A stretch of 64,000 bases of DNA from Saprospiraceae bacterium (GCA_020629965.1 JAHDCG010000003.1:49085-113084), one strand, 5' to 3'. Shown: positions 28,954 through 37,399, numbered from the stretch's first letter. A program made the numbers and translations. Notes: a model not told the origin generated them from the letters alone.

Positions 28954-30055
28954 ACTTTATACATAAAATTTCCGTGTACAGTTTATGCGTTTTCTCCGCC
29001 GTTTTTTCCTTCCCGTATTTCCGCGCCGTTGCCCGTCCCGCCTTGCGCATTCGGTCGCGCATCTTCGGCAGGTCAATGAGTTTTTTAACTTTTTTTGCCA
29101 AGGAATTTGCGGCACCCGGCGGGGCGGAAAGGGCATTCGTGCCTTCACGCAGAAAATCCGCCGTGCCGCCCGCCTGCGTGGTCACGACGGGTACACCCGC
29201 TGCCATGGCATCCAAAATCGAAGAGCCGAAACCTTCCTTTTTAGAAGTAAAAAGAAAAATATCAAACTCGGGTAAAAGGTCGGCGAGGTCTCGGCGAAAA
29301 CCGGTGAAAGTGACCTCCTTTTCCATCTTCATATCTGCCGCATATTTTCGCAATGCCTCCCCTTCTCCTTCGTCTCTGCCGATGATAAAAAAGTGTGCAT
29401 TCACGCCGTCGTCAAGCAATATTTTTGCGGTGCGTAAAAAGGTCAACCAATCTTTATTCTTTGTCAAAGCCGCCGTATTACCGATAAGAATTTTATTGAA
29501 AGGAATACCGAACAGCGCGTGCAATTTACCCGTTTTTTCTTTTTTAAATCTTTGATTATCAATGCCGTCGGGAATAATCGTTAATTTATTTTCATCTTGC
29601 AAAGTCGGTGCGACCGCCCGCCGCACCGACTCAGAAACGCAAAGAATTTTCGCCACCGTCGGCGCGTTATACTTCGCCCGCGTCGTGAATGATTTTTTTA
29701 AAGGAAAAGCCAATCTGCGACTGACGACTATCGGCGTTTTATTTCCGAAAAGCAAAGCCGCCAACCACGCAAAACCGTGCGCGTGACTGTCGTGCGCGTG
29801 AATGAGGTCGATTTTTTCCGTCCGGCAGATTTGCTTGATTTTATAAGCGGTAAAGGGGTTGACGGAAAAGGATTTTTTAAAAGTACGGAGGTTAAAATTT
29901 TGCTGTTCCGCATATTTTTTCAATTCGGAATCTTCCGGACAAAACAGGATTTGCTCCGCGCCGAGACGATGCAATTCTTCGTACAGCCAAGCGACCTGCT
30001 GCTCGCCGCCGCGCCATGATTTGGGAGTGGAAATGTGAAGGATACGCACGGGCAA
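28952..30055 (-). CDS. GT4-family glycosyltransferase
   Basis: Retaining GT-B enzyme, likely acting in surface polysaccharide or lipooligosaccharide synthesis; donor and acceptor are unknown. The 367 residues show the N-terminal acceptor domain with PKSWRGGEQQV (11-21) and HAHDSHAHG (87-95), and the C-terminal donor domain with IIPDGIDNQRF, GFRRDL and FTSKKEGFGSSILDAMAAG. The usual E-x7-E donor motif is E274-x7-D282 here, a conservative but notable change. There is no ATG near the 5' end: the frame starts at TTG 30055 or GTG 30049. The nucleotidyltransferase gene diverges 180 bp upstream. Confidence 0.88.
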   Translation of the reverse strand: MPVRILHISTPKSWRGGEQQVAWLYEELHRLGAEQILFCPEDSELKKYAEQQNFNLRTFKKSFSVNPFTAYKIKQICRTEKIDLIHAHDSHAHGFAWLAALLFGNKTPIVVSRRLAFPLKKSFTTRAKYNAPTVAKILCVSESVRRAVAPTLQDENKLTIIPDGIDNQRFKKEKTGKLHALFGIPFNKILIGNTAALTKNKDWLTFLRTAKILLDDGVNAHFFIIGRDEGEGEALRKYAADMKMEKEVTFTGFRRDLADLLPEFDIFLFTSKKEGFGSSILDAMAAGVPVVTTQAGGTADFLREGTNALSAPPGAANSLAKKVKKLIDLPKMRDRMRKAGRATARKYGKEKTAEKTHKLYTEILCIK

Positions 30056-30236
30056 AAGTTTTTTTTTGCAAATGTAGATGTTTTAGGGCAAGCAAAGAGA
30101 GATTGCACCGCCTTGATAAATCAGCAAGGCACGTCTGCAAGTCAATATTAAATTTTTTGTTACCCGACCGAAAAAACCTTGCGAAGAACAGCATTTCATA
30201 AAAAAAGTCTAACTTGCCTTCTTAATTTTTTCGTTT

Positions 30237-31232
30237 ATGAAAGCAATTATTCCCGTGGCCGGTGCCGGCACCAATTTACGTCCGCTGACCTATACGCAGC
30301 CCAAACCGTTGATACCGGTGGCGGGAAAACCGATTATTGCCTTCATCACCGACCAACTGATTGAAATGGGCGTGCGCGACTTCGTTTTGGTCATCGGCTA
30401 CCTCGGCGAAAAAATTCAGATGTACATGCAAAATGCCTATCCCGACCTCAACATCACCTACGTGATGCAGGAGGAAAGACTCGGTTCGGGACACGCGATT
30501 TGGACGGCACGCGAAGAAATCGAGGGCGAAGACGAGGTAATTATTTTTTTCGGCGATACGATTATCGACGCGGATTTTAAGGAAATTATGCAGTCGCCGA
30601 CCTCTTGCCTCGGTGTGAAAAGAGTGGACGACCCGCGCAGTTTCGGCGTCGTAGAATTTGACAAAGAAGGCACGGTTAAAAAGGTAGTCGAAAAGCCGAA
30701 AATACCCAAATCGAACATGGCGATGGTCGGTTTTTACAAGTTGAAAGAAGTCGATTTGCTGATAGAGGTACTCGACGACAACATCAAAAACAACCGCCGC
30801 ACGGGTGCCGAATTTCCGCTCACCGACGGTCTGATGCAAATGATAGAACGCGGCGCGAAAATGAAAATAACTAAGGTCAATAATTGGTTCGACTGCGGTA
30901 AAAAGGAAATTCTGCTCGCCACCAACGCCATTCTTTTGGACAAAGAAGGTTACGCTTCCTCTCACCTGCCGACCTACGACAACAGCATCGTTATTCACCC
31001 CGTCAGCATCGGCAAAAACTGCGAAATTACCAACTCCATCATCGGACCGCACGCGACTATCGGCGATAATGCCAAGATTGATTCCGCCATTTTGCGCAAC
31101 TCGATTATCGGCAATTATGCTTCTTTGCGCGAGGTCGTTTTACAGAACTCCGTGGTCGGCAATGATACGGCGATTACGGGTATTCGTCAGAGTCTCAATA
31201 TCGGAGATAATACGGAGATTGATTTTTCTTGA
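30237..31232 (+). CDS. sugar-phosphate nucleotidyltransferase with left-handed beta-helix
   Basis: Transfers an NMP to a hexose-1-phosphate; the close family is the RmlA/GlmU-like NDP-sugar pyrophosphorylases. The 331 residues comprise a Rossmann-like NTP-transferase domain (1-235) with VAGAGTNLRPLT (7-18), PKPLIPVAGKP, GSGHAIW and GDTIID, followed by hexapeptide repeats (about 250-331: IHPVSIGKNCEITNSIIGPH). The canonical GxGTRL arginine is Asn here (GAGTNL). Sugar specificity (glucose, mannose or GlcNAc) cannot be assigned. It is adjacent to a divergent glycosyltransferase, so a shared envelope-glycan role is plausible. Confidence 0.88.
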   Translation: MKAIIPVAGAGTNLRPLTYTQPKPLIPVAGKPIIAFITDQLIEMGVRDFVLVIGYLGEKIQMYMQNAYPDLNITYVMQEERLGSGHAIWTAREEIEGEDEVIIFFGDTIIDADFKEIMQSPTSCLGVKRVDDPRSFGVVEFDKEGTVKKVVEKPKIPKSNMAMVGFYKLKEVDLLIEVLDDNIKNNRRTGAEFPLTDGLMQMIERGAKMKITKVNNWFDCGKKEILLATNAILLDKEGYASSHLPTYDNSIVIHPVSIGKNCEITNSIIGPHATIGDNAKIDSAILRNSIIGNYASLREVVLQNSVVGNDTAITGIRQSLNIGDNTEIDFS

Positions 31233-31234
31233 GA

Positions 31235-31270
31235 CGATGGACGGTGGATGGTGGACGGTGGACGGGCGGT
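31235..31270 (+). repeat. 3'-end array (ggacggtggatggtggacgg)
   Basis: It starts three bases after the nucleotidyltransferase stop codon: gatggacggtggatggtgg, then acggtggacgggcgg. Same type as the minus-strand array after degP and those near 41780 and 61801. Confidence 0.65.
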
Positions 31271-31308
31271 ATTTTCTTAATTTAATTGACTGCTCGGCGA
31301 CCGGATTA

Positions 31309-32454
31309 CTATTCTTCCAAAAGCGTTTCCAAATAGTGCTTTTTTACGCCGAATTCCGCTTTCAACTTTTTTACATTTTCTAAAAAGGGTGTTTCCGGAG
31401 CCGTTCCGTCTTGCTTTTCCGCCGTCAGCAGAATATTTTTCCCCGTGTGTTCCAAAGAAATAAACTCGAAAATTTTGACCGTATAACCGTTGGCTTCCAG
31501 CAGCAGGGCGCGAATGGTATCGGTCAGCATTTCGGCGGTGCGCTCTTTGAAAATGCCGTGTTGCAGCATACTTTGCAGCGACGAGGTGCAGTCGATTTGC
31601 TTGCGAATTTGCTTATGGCAGCAGGGCGCACAGACAATCAATTTTGCTCCGGCGCGAATGCCTTTGTAAATTGCCTCGTCGGTCGCAATGTCGCAGGCGT
31701 GCAGCGCAATGAGAACATCGGTCTGCGGCAGCGGGTAATTTTTGATGTAGCCCTCGGCAAATTTCAAATTTTCAAAACCGGACATCCGGGCGATGAGATT
31801 GCACTTACTTACCAAATCCGGGCGCACCTCCACGCCCGTCATTTCTGCGGCGCGGTCTTTTTTGTTTTGCAAATAATCGTACAGTGCAAAGGTCAGATAG
31901 CCCTTGCCCGCGCCCATATCCGTGATGCGCAGCGGGCGATTTTTGTCTTGTAATTGCGGCGTATCGAGCAGACCGTCCATCACTTCGACAAATTTATTTA
32001 TCTGCCGAAATTTATCGCCTTTGCCCTTTTGCGGTCTGCCGTCGGGGTGTAAAATGTCCAGTTCTGTCAGGTAATTTACGCTTGGTTTTTGCTCCGCAAA
32101 CGGTTGTGAAGCGCGGCGGCGGTGGAGTTTTGCGCTGCCGTTGCGGTTAACTTGTAAAGTGTAGTCGCCGGCTGTCGTGTAAAGAGTAACGGAGCGGTAA
32201 TTTTGATTTTCCACCATTGTTTTTATCCTTGACAGCAGCTCTCCGTCCTTCAGCTCTTCTTCCTGTTTATCAAATTGTCTTCCGTAAAAAATCGACGTGT
32301 AAGGATAGTCACCTATCGCCCCCTCATAAATTTTAAAACGAACTTTTGTCAAATCTTCATCGTCTGTAAACGGCTTGGCAAAGTCACAACGGATGAAGCT
32401 GTTGTCATTTTTAGCGCGGTCGAGCAGGTCGAGTAATTCTTCTTGTGCAGTCAT
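31309..32454 (-). CDS. class I SAM-dependent methyltransferase (METTL25-like)
   Basis: Predicted methyltransferase, substrate unknown. The 381 residues comprise an N-terminal domain (1-145) and a Rossmann fold from about 165, with motif I ITDMGAGKGYLTFALYDYL, acidic strand-2 region MTGVEVRPDLVSKCN, motif IV-like TDVLIALHACDIATDEA, and CAPCCHKQIRKQI containing a Cys pair followed by His. The HACD ... CAPCCHKQ pair is characteristic of the Methyltransf_32/METTL25-type family. A C-terminal region holds a final EAN-x-V helix. The ATG at 32454 is clear. It is divergent from gmk with 119 bp between the starts. Confidence 0.85.
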   Translation of the reverse strand: MTAQEELLDLLDRAKNDNSFIRCDFAKPFTDDEDLTKVRFKIYEGAIGDYPYTSIFYGRQFDKQEEELKDGELLSRIKTMVENQNYRSVTLYTTAGDYTLQVNRNGSAKLHRRRASQPFAEQKPSVNYLTELDILHPDGRPQKGKGDKFRQINKFVEVMDGLLDTPQLQDKNRPLRITDMGAGKGYLTFALYDYLQNKKDRAAEMTGVEVRPDLVSKCNLIARMSGFENLKFAEGYIKNYPLPQTDVLIALHACDIATDEAIYKGIRAGAKLIVCAPCCHKQIRKQIDCTSSLQSMLQHGIFKERTAEMLTDTIRALLLEANGYTVKIFEFISLEHTGKNILLTAEKQDGTAPETPFLENVKKLKAEFGVKKHYLETLLEE

Positions 32455-32546
32455 AAAATTTCGCTTATTCTAAGGCGTTGTAATCTTACGGCGAAGATAC
32501 TTATTTTAGTTCCGTATCAATTTCACGGAATTTGTCAAAGAACGAC

Positions 32547-32554
32547 TATTTTTG
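32547..32554 (+). promoter_or_regulatory. candidate -7 box of gmk
   Basis: tatttttg matches TAnnTTTG exactly and ends 19 bases before the gmk ATG. The nearest TTTG upstream (32531-32534) is only 12 bases away, shorter than the usual spacing, so the assignment is weak. Confidence 0.35.
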
Positions 32555-32573
32555 CCGCAAATCATTTGAATCC

Positions 32574-33143
32574 ATGCGAAAGTTACTCATTTTCACCGCG
32601 CCCTCGGGAGCCGGCAAGACTACCATCGTCAGACATTTGTTGCAGAAATTTCCGCAGTTGGATTTTTCCGTTTCCGCTACCTCGCGCCCCGCGCGCCCGG
32701 GGGAGGTACACGGTAAGGACTACTATTTTATCAGCCCCGAAGAGTTTCGAGAGCGGGCAAAAAACGGAGAATTTTTGGAATGGGAAGAGGTCTATGACGA
32801 CCAATTTTACGGCACCCTCCGCAGTGAAATCGACCGCCTGTGGGCTTTAGGAAAATGTGTGGTCTTCGACATCGAAGTGAAGGGTGCGACCAATATTAAA
32901 AAGCTCTACCCCAAAGAAACCTGCGCCGTTTTCGTCAAGCCGCCTTCCGCCGAAATCCTGTTTGAAAGACTGCGCGGGCGCAAAACCGAAAGCGAAGCGA
33001 GCCTGCGCAAGCGCATCGCCCGGGCGGCGGAAGAACTGACCTACGAAAACACTTTCGACACCGTTTTACTGAACGATGATTTGGATTTAGCGTTTTTAGA
33101 AGCGGAAACCATCGTTAAAAATCACCTAAGTAGCACCCTCTAA
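32574..33143 (+). CDS. gmk: guanylate kinase
   Basis: Phosphorylates GMP to GDP with ATP; cytoplasmic and essential. The ATG at 32574 gives 189 residues, starting MRKLLIF, then the P-loop APSGAGKTT (9-17). GMP-binding features follow: SRPARPGEVHGKDYYF, and EFLEWEEVYDDQFYGT. The lid and Arg-rich helix (FERLRGRKTESEASLRKR) are present. A longer frame upstream of 32574 crosses the promoter region and is not conserved, so the internal ATG is chosen. apaG follows after 68 bases, across a large inverted repeat that includes the gmk stop codon. Confidence 0.97.
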   Translation: MRKLLIFTAPSGAGKTTIVRHLLQKFPQLDFSVSATSRPARPGEVHGKDYYFISPEEFRERAKNGEFLEWEEVYDDQFYGTLRSEIDRLWALGKCVVFDIEVKGATNIKKLYPKETCAVFVKPPSAEILFERLRGRKTESEASLRKRIARAAEELTYENTFDTVLLNDDLDLAFLEAETIVKNHLSSTL

Positions 33144-33198
33144 TTATTTCGGTAATTTGAAAACATCTTTTTCCGAAATAATTAACGTGTGCTACTTA
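33127..33198 (+). promoter_or_regulatory. large inverted repeat spanning gmk stop and gmk-apaG gap
   Basis: Outer arms taagtagcac (33127-33136) and gtgctactta (33189-33198) pair perfectly. After a 4x4 internal loop, inner arms taattatttcgg (33141-33152) and ccgaaataatta (33173-33184) pair perfectly around a 20-base loop. The gmk stop codon lies in the inner stem, and the structure ends 13 bases before the apaG ATG. There is no T-run after it, so it is not a simple terminator. RNA processing or translational control is possible. Confidence 0.7.
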
Positions 33199-33211
33199 GA
33201 AATCTCGTAAA

Positions 33212-33598
33212 ATGAACGCACTCATTACCCGCGATATCAAGGTCAGCGTCGAGGTTTTTTACCAACCTTTTCAGTCGCAACCCCGCGCCGAACGGTTCAT
33301 TTTTGCCTACCGTATTCACATCGAAAACATGGGCAGAGAAACCGTGCAACTGCAACGCCGCCACTGGTTCATCTCCGACAGCGACGGCGAACGCCGCGAG
33401 GTGGAAGGCCCCGGCGTCATCGGGCAAACACCGATACTGCAACCCGGCGAGTCGCACAGCTACGAGTCGTGGTGCCCGCTGCGCACGGAAATCGGCAAAA
33501 TGGGCGGCTTTTTTACGATGATGAATTTACGGACGAAACAAAAATTTGAAGTCAGAGTGCCGGATTTTAAGATGATTGCGCCTTTTAAAGGCAATTAG
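33212..33598 (+). CDS. apaG: ApaG domain protein
   Basis: Small beta-sandwich protein of the ApaG family. The enterobacterial namesake affects Co2+/Mg2+ resistance, but the molecular role is not settled. The 128 residues match the usual 125-128. Landmarks are ITRDIKVSVEVFYQP, FAYRIHIENMGRETVQLQRR, HWFISDSDGERREVEGPGV, GQTPILQPGESHSYESWCPL, and GGFFTMMNLRTKQKFEVRVP. It lies in the same direction as gmk and is probably co-transcribed. Confidence 0.95.
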   Translation: MNALITRDIKVSVEVFYQPFQSQPRAERFIFAYRIHIENMGRETVQLQRRHWFISDSDGERREVEGPGVIGQTPILQPGESHSYESWCPLRTEIGKMGGFFTMMNLRTKQKFEVRVPDFKMIAPFKGN

Positions 33599-33979
33599 TT
33601 GCCGGTTGTCCGTTGTCGGTTGCCTGTGTTCGCACTCAGCTAAAAGTCATTTTTAGTTCCCGGCGGACGCTCATTTTTTTGCCGGGGGGCAAAATAATAA
33701 ACGTCTGACTTGTATCTCAATATGCGGGAGGTACTTGATTGCAGAGTTTTGATAAGAAACCATATTGCAAGAGGAACTTCACTCATCCGATAAGAATTAT
33801 TTTGACTTTCGTCGAAAAATTCGTGTCAGATGAGTGAGGTTGCAGCTCGAAAATTACATTCAAATAGGTTTGTGTGATTATTTAACTACAGAAGAGCAGG
33901 TAGAAAACTGACCGTCAGATGTTTAGGTCTAAACGATTAAACGACTAAACTTTTAAACCTGCTTATACTTATGCTTTTC
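33599..33979. other. intergenic region with tandem arrays and an inverted repeat
   Basis: 33597-33626 is a 3'-end array (ttgccggttgtccgttgtcgg) starting at the apaG stop. An imperfect inverted repeat pairs aacttcactcatccga (33775-33790) with tcagatgagtgaggtt (33826-33841), 14 of 16 positions. 33928-33957 is ctaaacgattaaacgac plus taaacttttaaac, nearly identical to 37340-37369. No gene seen. Confidence 0.55.
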
Positions 33980-34741
33980 ATGAAAAATTATTTCGCTTTC
34001 TTTCTGTTTATCATAATGTCGTTCACCCTGACGGCACAAACCCCGCGTCAATTTCTGCAAGACGGCAACGCCGCTTACGCCGACAAAAACTACGCCGCCG
34101 CCGAAGAATATTATCGCAAAGCCATGGATGCCGACGAAACGGGTAAGGCGGTTTACAACCTCGGCAACGCCCTCTACGCACAGGGTCGCTACGATGAGGC
34201 CGTTCCCAAATTCGCGGATGCAAGCCGCATCGCCCCCAACAAAAACGCCAAGGCGAGCAGTTTTCACAATCTCGGCAACGCTCAATTTCAAGCCGGCGAA
34301 CTCGAAGAAGCCATCGCCGCCTACAAAGACGCGCTGCGCCTCGACCCGCACGACAGCGATACCAAATACAACCTCGCACGGGCGCAAAGACAGCAGCGAC
34401 AACAAAAAGAGCAGCAGCAAAAACAGGAGCAACAAAATCAAGAAAACCAAGACGAGAATCAAGAACAAAACGACGAAAATAAAGACCAACAAGACCCGCA
34501 GGAAAATCAAGACCAACAAGAACAAAAAAACGAAGAACAAAGCGACGAAAGTCAACAACAATCGAGCGACAGCCAACAGCAAGACGACCAACAGGCACAA
34601 CAACAGCCCGGCGAGTCACAACAAATGAGCCGCGAAGAAGCCATGAAACTCTTGCAAATTATGGAACAGGAAGAGCAAAATGTGCAAAAGAAAATGCAAT
34701 TTCGCAACGTGAAGCCGAATAAATCGGATAAAGACTGGTGA
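33980..34741 (+). CDS. batC: TPR protein of the Bat aerotolerance cluster (BatC-like)
   Basis: Periplasmic or membrane-associated TPR protein; Bat proteins support stress tolerance in Bacteroidota, with mechanism unclear. Start ATG 33980 (MKNYFAFFLF), giving 253 residues; an ATG nine bases upstream is the alternative. It has a signal peptide of about 20 residues (LTAQ), three TPR units (about 25-135, each with YNLGNALY/HNLGNAQF-like cores), then a very polar Gln/Glu/Asp/Asn-rich stretch (about 138-215) and a short conserved end (MSREEAMKLLQIMEQEEQ). This TPR + low complexity + EEAM..L layout is that of BatC. The batD genes follow. The usual moxR, DUF58, batA and batB genes are not immediately upstream. 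Confidence 0.82.
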   Translation: MKNYFAFFLFIIMSFTLTAQTPRQFLQDGNAAYADKNYAAAEEYYRKAMDADETGKAVYNLGNALYAQGRYDEAVPKFADASRIAPNKNAKASSFHNLGNAQFQAGELEEAIAAYKDALRLDPHDSDTKYNLARAQRQQRQQKEQQQKQEQQNQENQDENQEQNDENKDQQDPQENQDQQEQKNEEQSDESQQQSSDSQQQDDQQAQQQPGESQQMSREEAMKLLQIMEQEEQNVQKKMQFRNVKPNKSDKDW

Positions 34742-34781
34742 GGGTTGGTTGGTGGTTGGTAGTTGATGGTTGGTGGACGGG
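34742..34781 (+). repeat. 3'-end array (ggttggtggttggtagttgatgg)
   Basis: It starts immediately after the batC stop: degenerate ggttggt/ggttgat units then ggtggacggg. It combines the unit seen after cdsA with the ggacgg unit seen after degP. Confidence 0.65.
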
Positions 34782-34911
34782 TTGTGGTTTTTTGTCGGAC
34801 TGTTTGTTATGACTCCGGTCTCGAATATTTTCAAAATGATTATTGCCGTGACGACTTGCCGCTCCTGTATTTTCATTTGAAAAACACGATGAAATAAAGT
34901 TTACCCGACTA

Positions 34912-34960
34912 CAAATGCCAATGCCATGGGGAACTTCAACCCGACCTGCCTCTCAAGGTA
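34912..34960 (+). repeat. dispersed GCCAACGGCATG-type repeat, copy 3
   Basis: caaatgccaatgccatggg, then aacttcaacccgacctgcctc, aligning with the minus strand of 2067-2112 and with ~13528-13580. It is the most diverged of the three copies. Confidence 0.55.
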
Positions 34961-35014
34961 TTTAAATGCCGGGTGTGTATTAACGCCGAAAACGCTAATC
35001 AAAAACAACAAACC

Positions 35015-35545
35015 ATGAAAAAAATACTCCTTCTCCTACTCACCATAACCACCCTACCCCTCTTCGCACAAAGCGAAAAATTTACCGTCAGCGTCAGTAC
35101 CGACAGCATTTTGATGGACAACTATTTCGAGGTCTCCTTCAAACTCGAAAATGCACAAGGCAGTGACTTTCAAGCCCCGAAGTTTGAAGAATTCGACGTC
35201 CTCAGCGGACCGAATATGAGTTCCGCCTTCAGTATGATGAACGGCACGACCACGCAGTCGATGACCTACACTTACCTGCTGCGCCCGCGCGACATCGGCA
35301 ACTATTTCATACAACCCGCCACCGTCAAAATCGGCGAAAAATTTTTGGAAACCCCGCCCGTGGAAATCCTCGTCGTACCCAATCCCGACGGTATTATTCA
35401 GCAACAAAAGAGAGAGGAAAGTATGCCTTCCTTCGGCGGTTTCGACCTCTTCGACGGCAGCGACTTTTTCAACCGAGACCGCAGAGAAGAAGCGCGACCC
35501 GCCGCCCCGCAAAAAAAGAAAAAGCGTAAAACGTATAAACTGTAA
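35015..35545 (+). CDS. short BatD-like protein (N-terminal domain only)
   Basis: The 176-residue exported protein starts at ATG 35015 with signal peptide MKKILLLLLTITTLPLFAQ. It is related to the first Ig-like domain of BatD, including the pattern F-x-A-P-K-F-x-E-F-x-V-x-S-G-P, then STTQS-type MTYTYLLRPRDIGNYFIQP. It lacks the middle domains, the membrane helix and the cytoplasmic tail, and ends in a Lys-rich tail (QKKKKRKTYKL). It overlaps full-length batD by one base (TAATG), suggesting translational coupling. It may be a partner subunit produced by partial duplication rather than a broken gene, since it has intact ends and a signal. Confidence 0.8.
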   Translation: MKKILLLLLTITTLPLFAQSEKFTVSVSTDSILMDNYFEVSFKLENAQGSDFQAPKFEEFDVLSGPNMSSAFSMMNGTTTQSMTYTYLLRPRDIGNYFIQPATVKIGEKFLETPPVEILVVPNPDGIIQQQKREESMPSFGGFDLFDGSDFFNRDRREEARPAAPQKKKKRKTYKL

Positions 35546-37290
35546 TGCAAGCAAAAAACCTTAAATATTCGTTTTCCCTGTTATTGCTGCTGTGCTGCGG
35601 TACGCTGTTGCGTGCGCAGAGTTTTACGGCGAGTACCACCGATGCGACGGCGACGGTCAATCAGCCTTTCGACGTGACTTTTACCTTAAAAAATCTGAAC
35701 GGAAAGAATTTTACGCCGCCCGATTTCGGTACGGCGCGCATCGTCGCGGGACCCGCGCAATCGACCTCCACGACCATTATTAACGGGCGCACCTCTTCCG
35801 AAGTTACGCTGACCTACACCCTGTTGCCGACGCAGGAAGGGATGTGGGAAATACCGCCCGCCCGCGTCGTTTCCGAAGGGAAAGTGATGCAGTCCAACAG
35901 TCTGCGCATTCGAGTGATGCAGCCGAAAGAAATCGACTTAGCAGGCGAAGGCGACCTGCCCGATGTATTTGTGCGCTTAGAGGTCAGCACCGACCAAGCC
36001 TTTACGGGGCAGCAAATATTATTGGATTATCGGCTGTACACCGTTACCGACTTACAAAATATCAACATTGTCAGCGAGTCGGCTTACGAAGGTTTTTTCA
36101 ACGAACCGCTGCGCCGTTACAATAAAAACTCGACCAATAAAACCATTAACGGTAAAGAATATTTAACGCAAATCGTGCGTCGCATCGCCCTTTTTCCGCA
36201 GCAGGCGGGCACTTTTCAAATCGAACCCTCGCAGCTTTCCGCCGAGATAATCACGGGCAGACGTCGCTCGGGTTTCTTTACTTTTTCGGACACCAAACCC
36301 GTCTATTTGACCACCGACCCGGTCACGATTCAGGTCAAATCTTTACCGCCGAATGCGCCCGCGACCTTCACCGGGGCGGTCGGCGACGACTTCGAGGTCA
36401 GCGTCAGCATTCCGCGCAATACCCTGACGACCGACGACGCGATTGCCCTGCAAATGACCATGCGCGGCAACGGCGACGTGAAGCGCGTGCAGCCGCCGAC
36501 GTTGGATTTCGGAGATAATTTTGAAGTGTATGAACCCAAAGTTTTGCAGGAAGAAAACTACGAAAATCGCGGTCAGCTTTACGGTAAAAAAATCGTCGAA
36601 TACTTAGTGTTGCCGAAAAAACCGGGACAGTACCGCTTACAGGCGGACTTCTCTTACTTCGAGCCGGACAGCACGGATTACCGCACGGTTTCCGCCCGCT
36701 CGCCGATGATTTCCGTGACGCAGGGCATCAATCGGGGCAAACGCGACATCAACATTTCGAGTGAAACGGCGGTTGCCGACAACACTTTGCGACCGAATAA
36801 AACGACCGCTTCATTTTCACAAAAAGGCAGCCCGTTTTTCGGTTCCGTGCCGTTTTGGATTATTACCGCTTTGCCGATTTTGGGTTTTATCGGTGTTATT
36901 TTCAAAAAGAAAAAAGAAGCGGGAAAAGTAAAATTAAGTCCCGAAGAACTGCGCAAGCAAGCCGCTGTCCGCGTCGCCAATGAAAAACTCGCGGCGGGAA
37001 AAACTTACATGGAAGCCGGAAACAGTCGCGCCTTTTACGACGAAGTGCAACGCGCTTTTTTGGGTTACGTCGGCGATAAATTACAAATACCGCCTGCCCG
37101 CATGTCAAAACGCAATGTGCGTGAGAAACTGACGGCACTCGATGTTAGCCAAGCCAATATCGAGTCCTTTATCAAAATTTTGCAGACCTGCGAAACCGCC
37201 CTTTTTGCCGGCATGGATAACTCGGCGGCAATGTCGGAGACTTATAAAAATGCGGAGGAAGTATTGGTGAGGATTGAGGAGGAATTGTGA
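35545..37290 (+). CDS. batD: BatD family membrane protein
   Basis: Bat aerotolerance component. The 581 residues comprise a signal peptide (to about 25, LLRAQ), three Ig-like/beta-sandwich domains (about 26-130, 135-270, 275-395) in the periplasm, one membrane helix (about 431-455, FWIITALPILGFIGVIF) followed by KKKK, and a ~120-residue cytoplasmic helical domain with GNSRAFYDEVQRAFLGYVGD, the usual BatD C-terminus. The start overlaps the preceding stop (TAATG). Its first domain is paralogous to the short gene before it. It is followed by a long inverted repeat. Confidence 0.9.
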   Translation: MQAKNLKYSFSLLLLLCCGTLLRAQSFTASTTDATATVNQPFDVTFTLKNLNGKNFTPPDFGTARIVAGPAQSTSTTIINGRTSSEVTLTYTLLPTQEGMWEIPPARVVSEGKVMQSNSLRIRVMQPKEIDLAGEGDLPDVFVRLEVSTDQAFTGQQILLDYRLYTVTDLQNINIVSESAYEGFFNEPLRRYNKNSTNKTINGKEYLTQIVRRIALFPQQAGTFQIEPSQLSAEIITGRRRSGFFTFSDTKPVYLTTDPVTIQVKSLPPNAPATFTGAVGDDFEVSVSIPRNTLTTDDAIALQMTMRGNGDVKRVQPPTLDFGDNFEVYEPKVLQEENYENRGQLYGKKIVEYLVLPKKPGQYRLQADFSYFEPDSTDYRTVSARSPMISVTQGINRGKRDINISSETAVADNTLRPNKTTASFSQKGSPFFGSVPFWIITALPILGFIGVIFKKKKEAGKVKLSPEELRKQAAVRVANEKLAAGKTYMEAGNSRAFYDEVQRAFLGYVGDKLQIPPARMSKRNVREKLTALDVSQANIESFIKILQTCETALFAGMDNSAAMSETYKNAEEVLVRIEEEL

Positions 37291-37292
37291 GT

Positions 37293-37371
37293 TTGTTTAA
37301 GCGTTTAGACGTTTAGGCGTTTAGGCACGGCAGGCGGCTCTAAACGATTAAACGACTAAACGTTTAAACAA
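37293..37371. terminator. inverted repeat built of two opposed heptamer arrays
   Basis: The left arm is a (gtttaggc)-type array directly after the batD stop (37293-37324) and the right arm is a (ctaaacg)-type array (37340-37371). They can pair at 28 of 32 positions. It sits between converging genes and could fold into a long hairpin in either transcript, so a role in 3'-end formation is plausible but unproven. Confidence 0.55.
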
Positions 37372-37399
37372 CAAAAATTCAAAAAAATTTTGTTACTGC

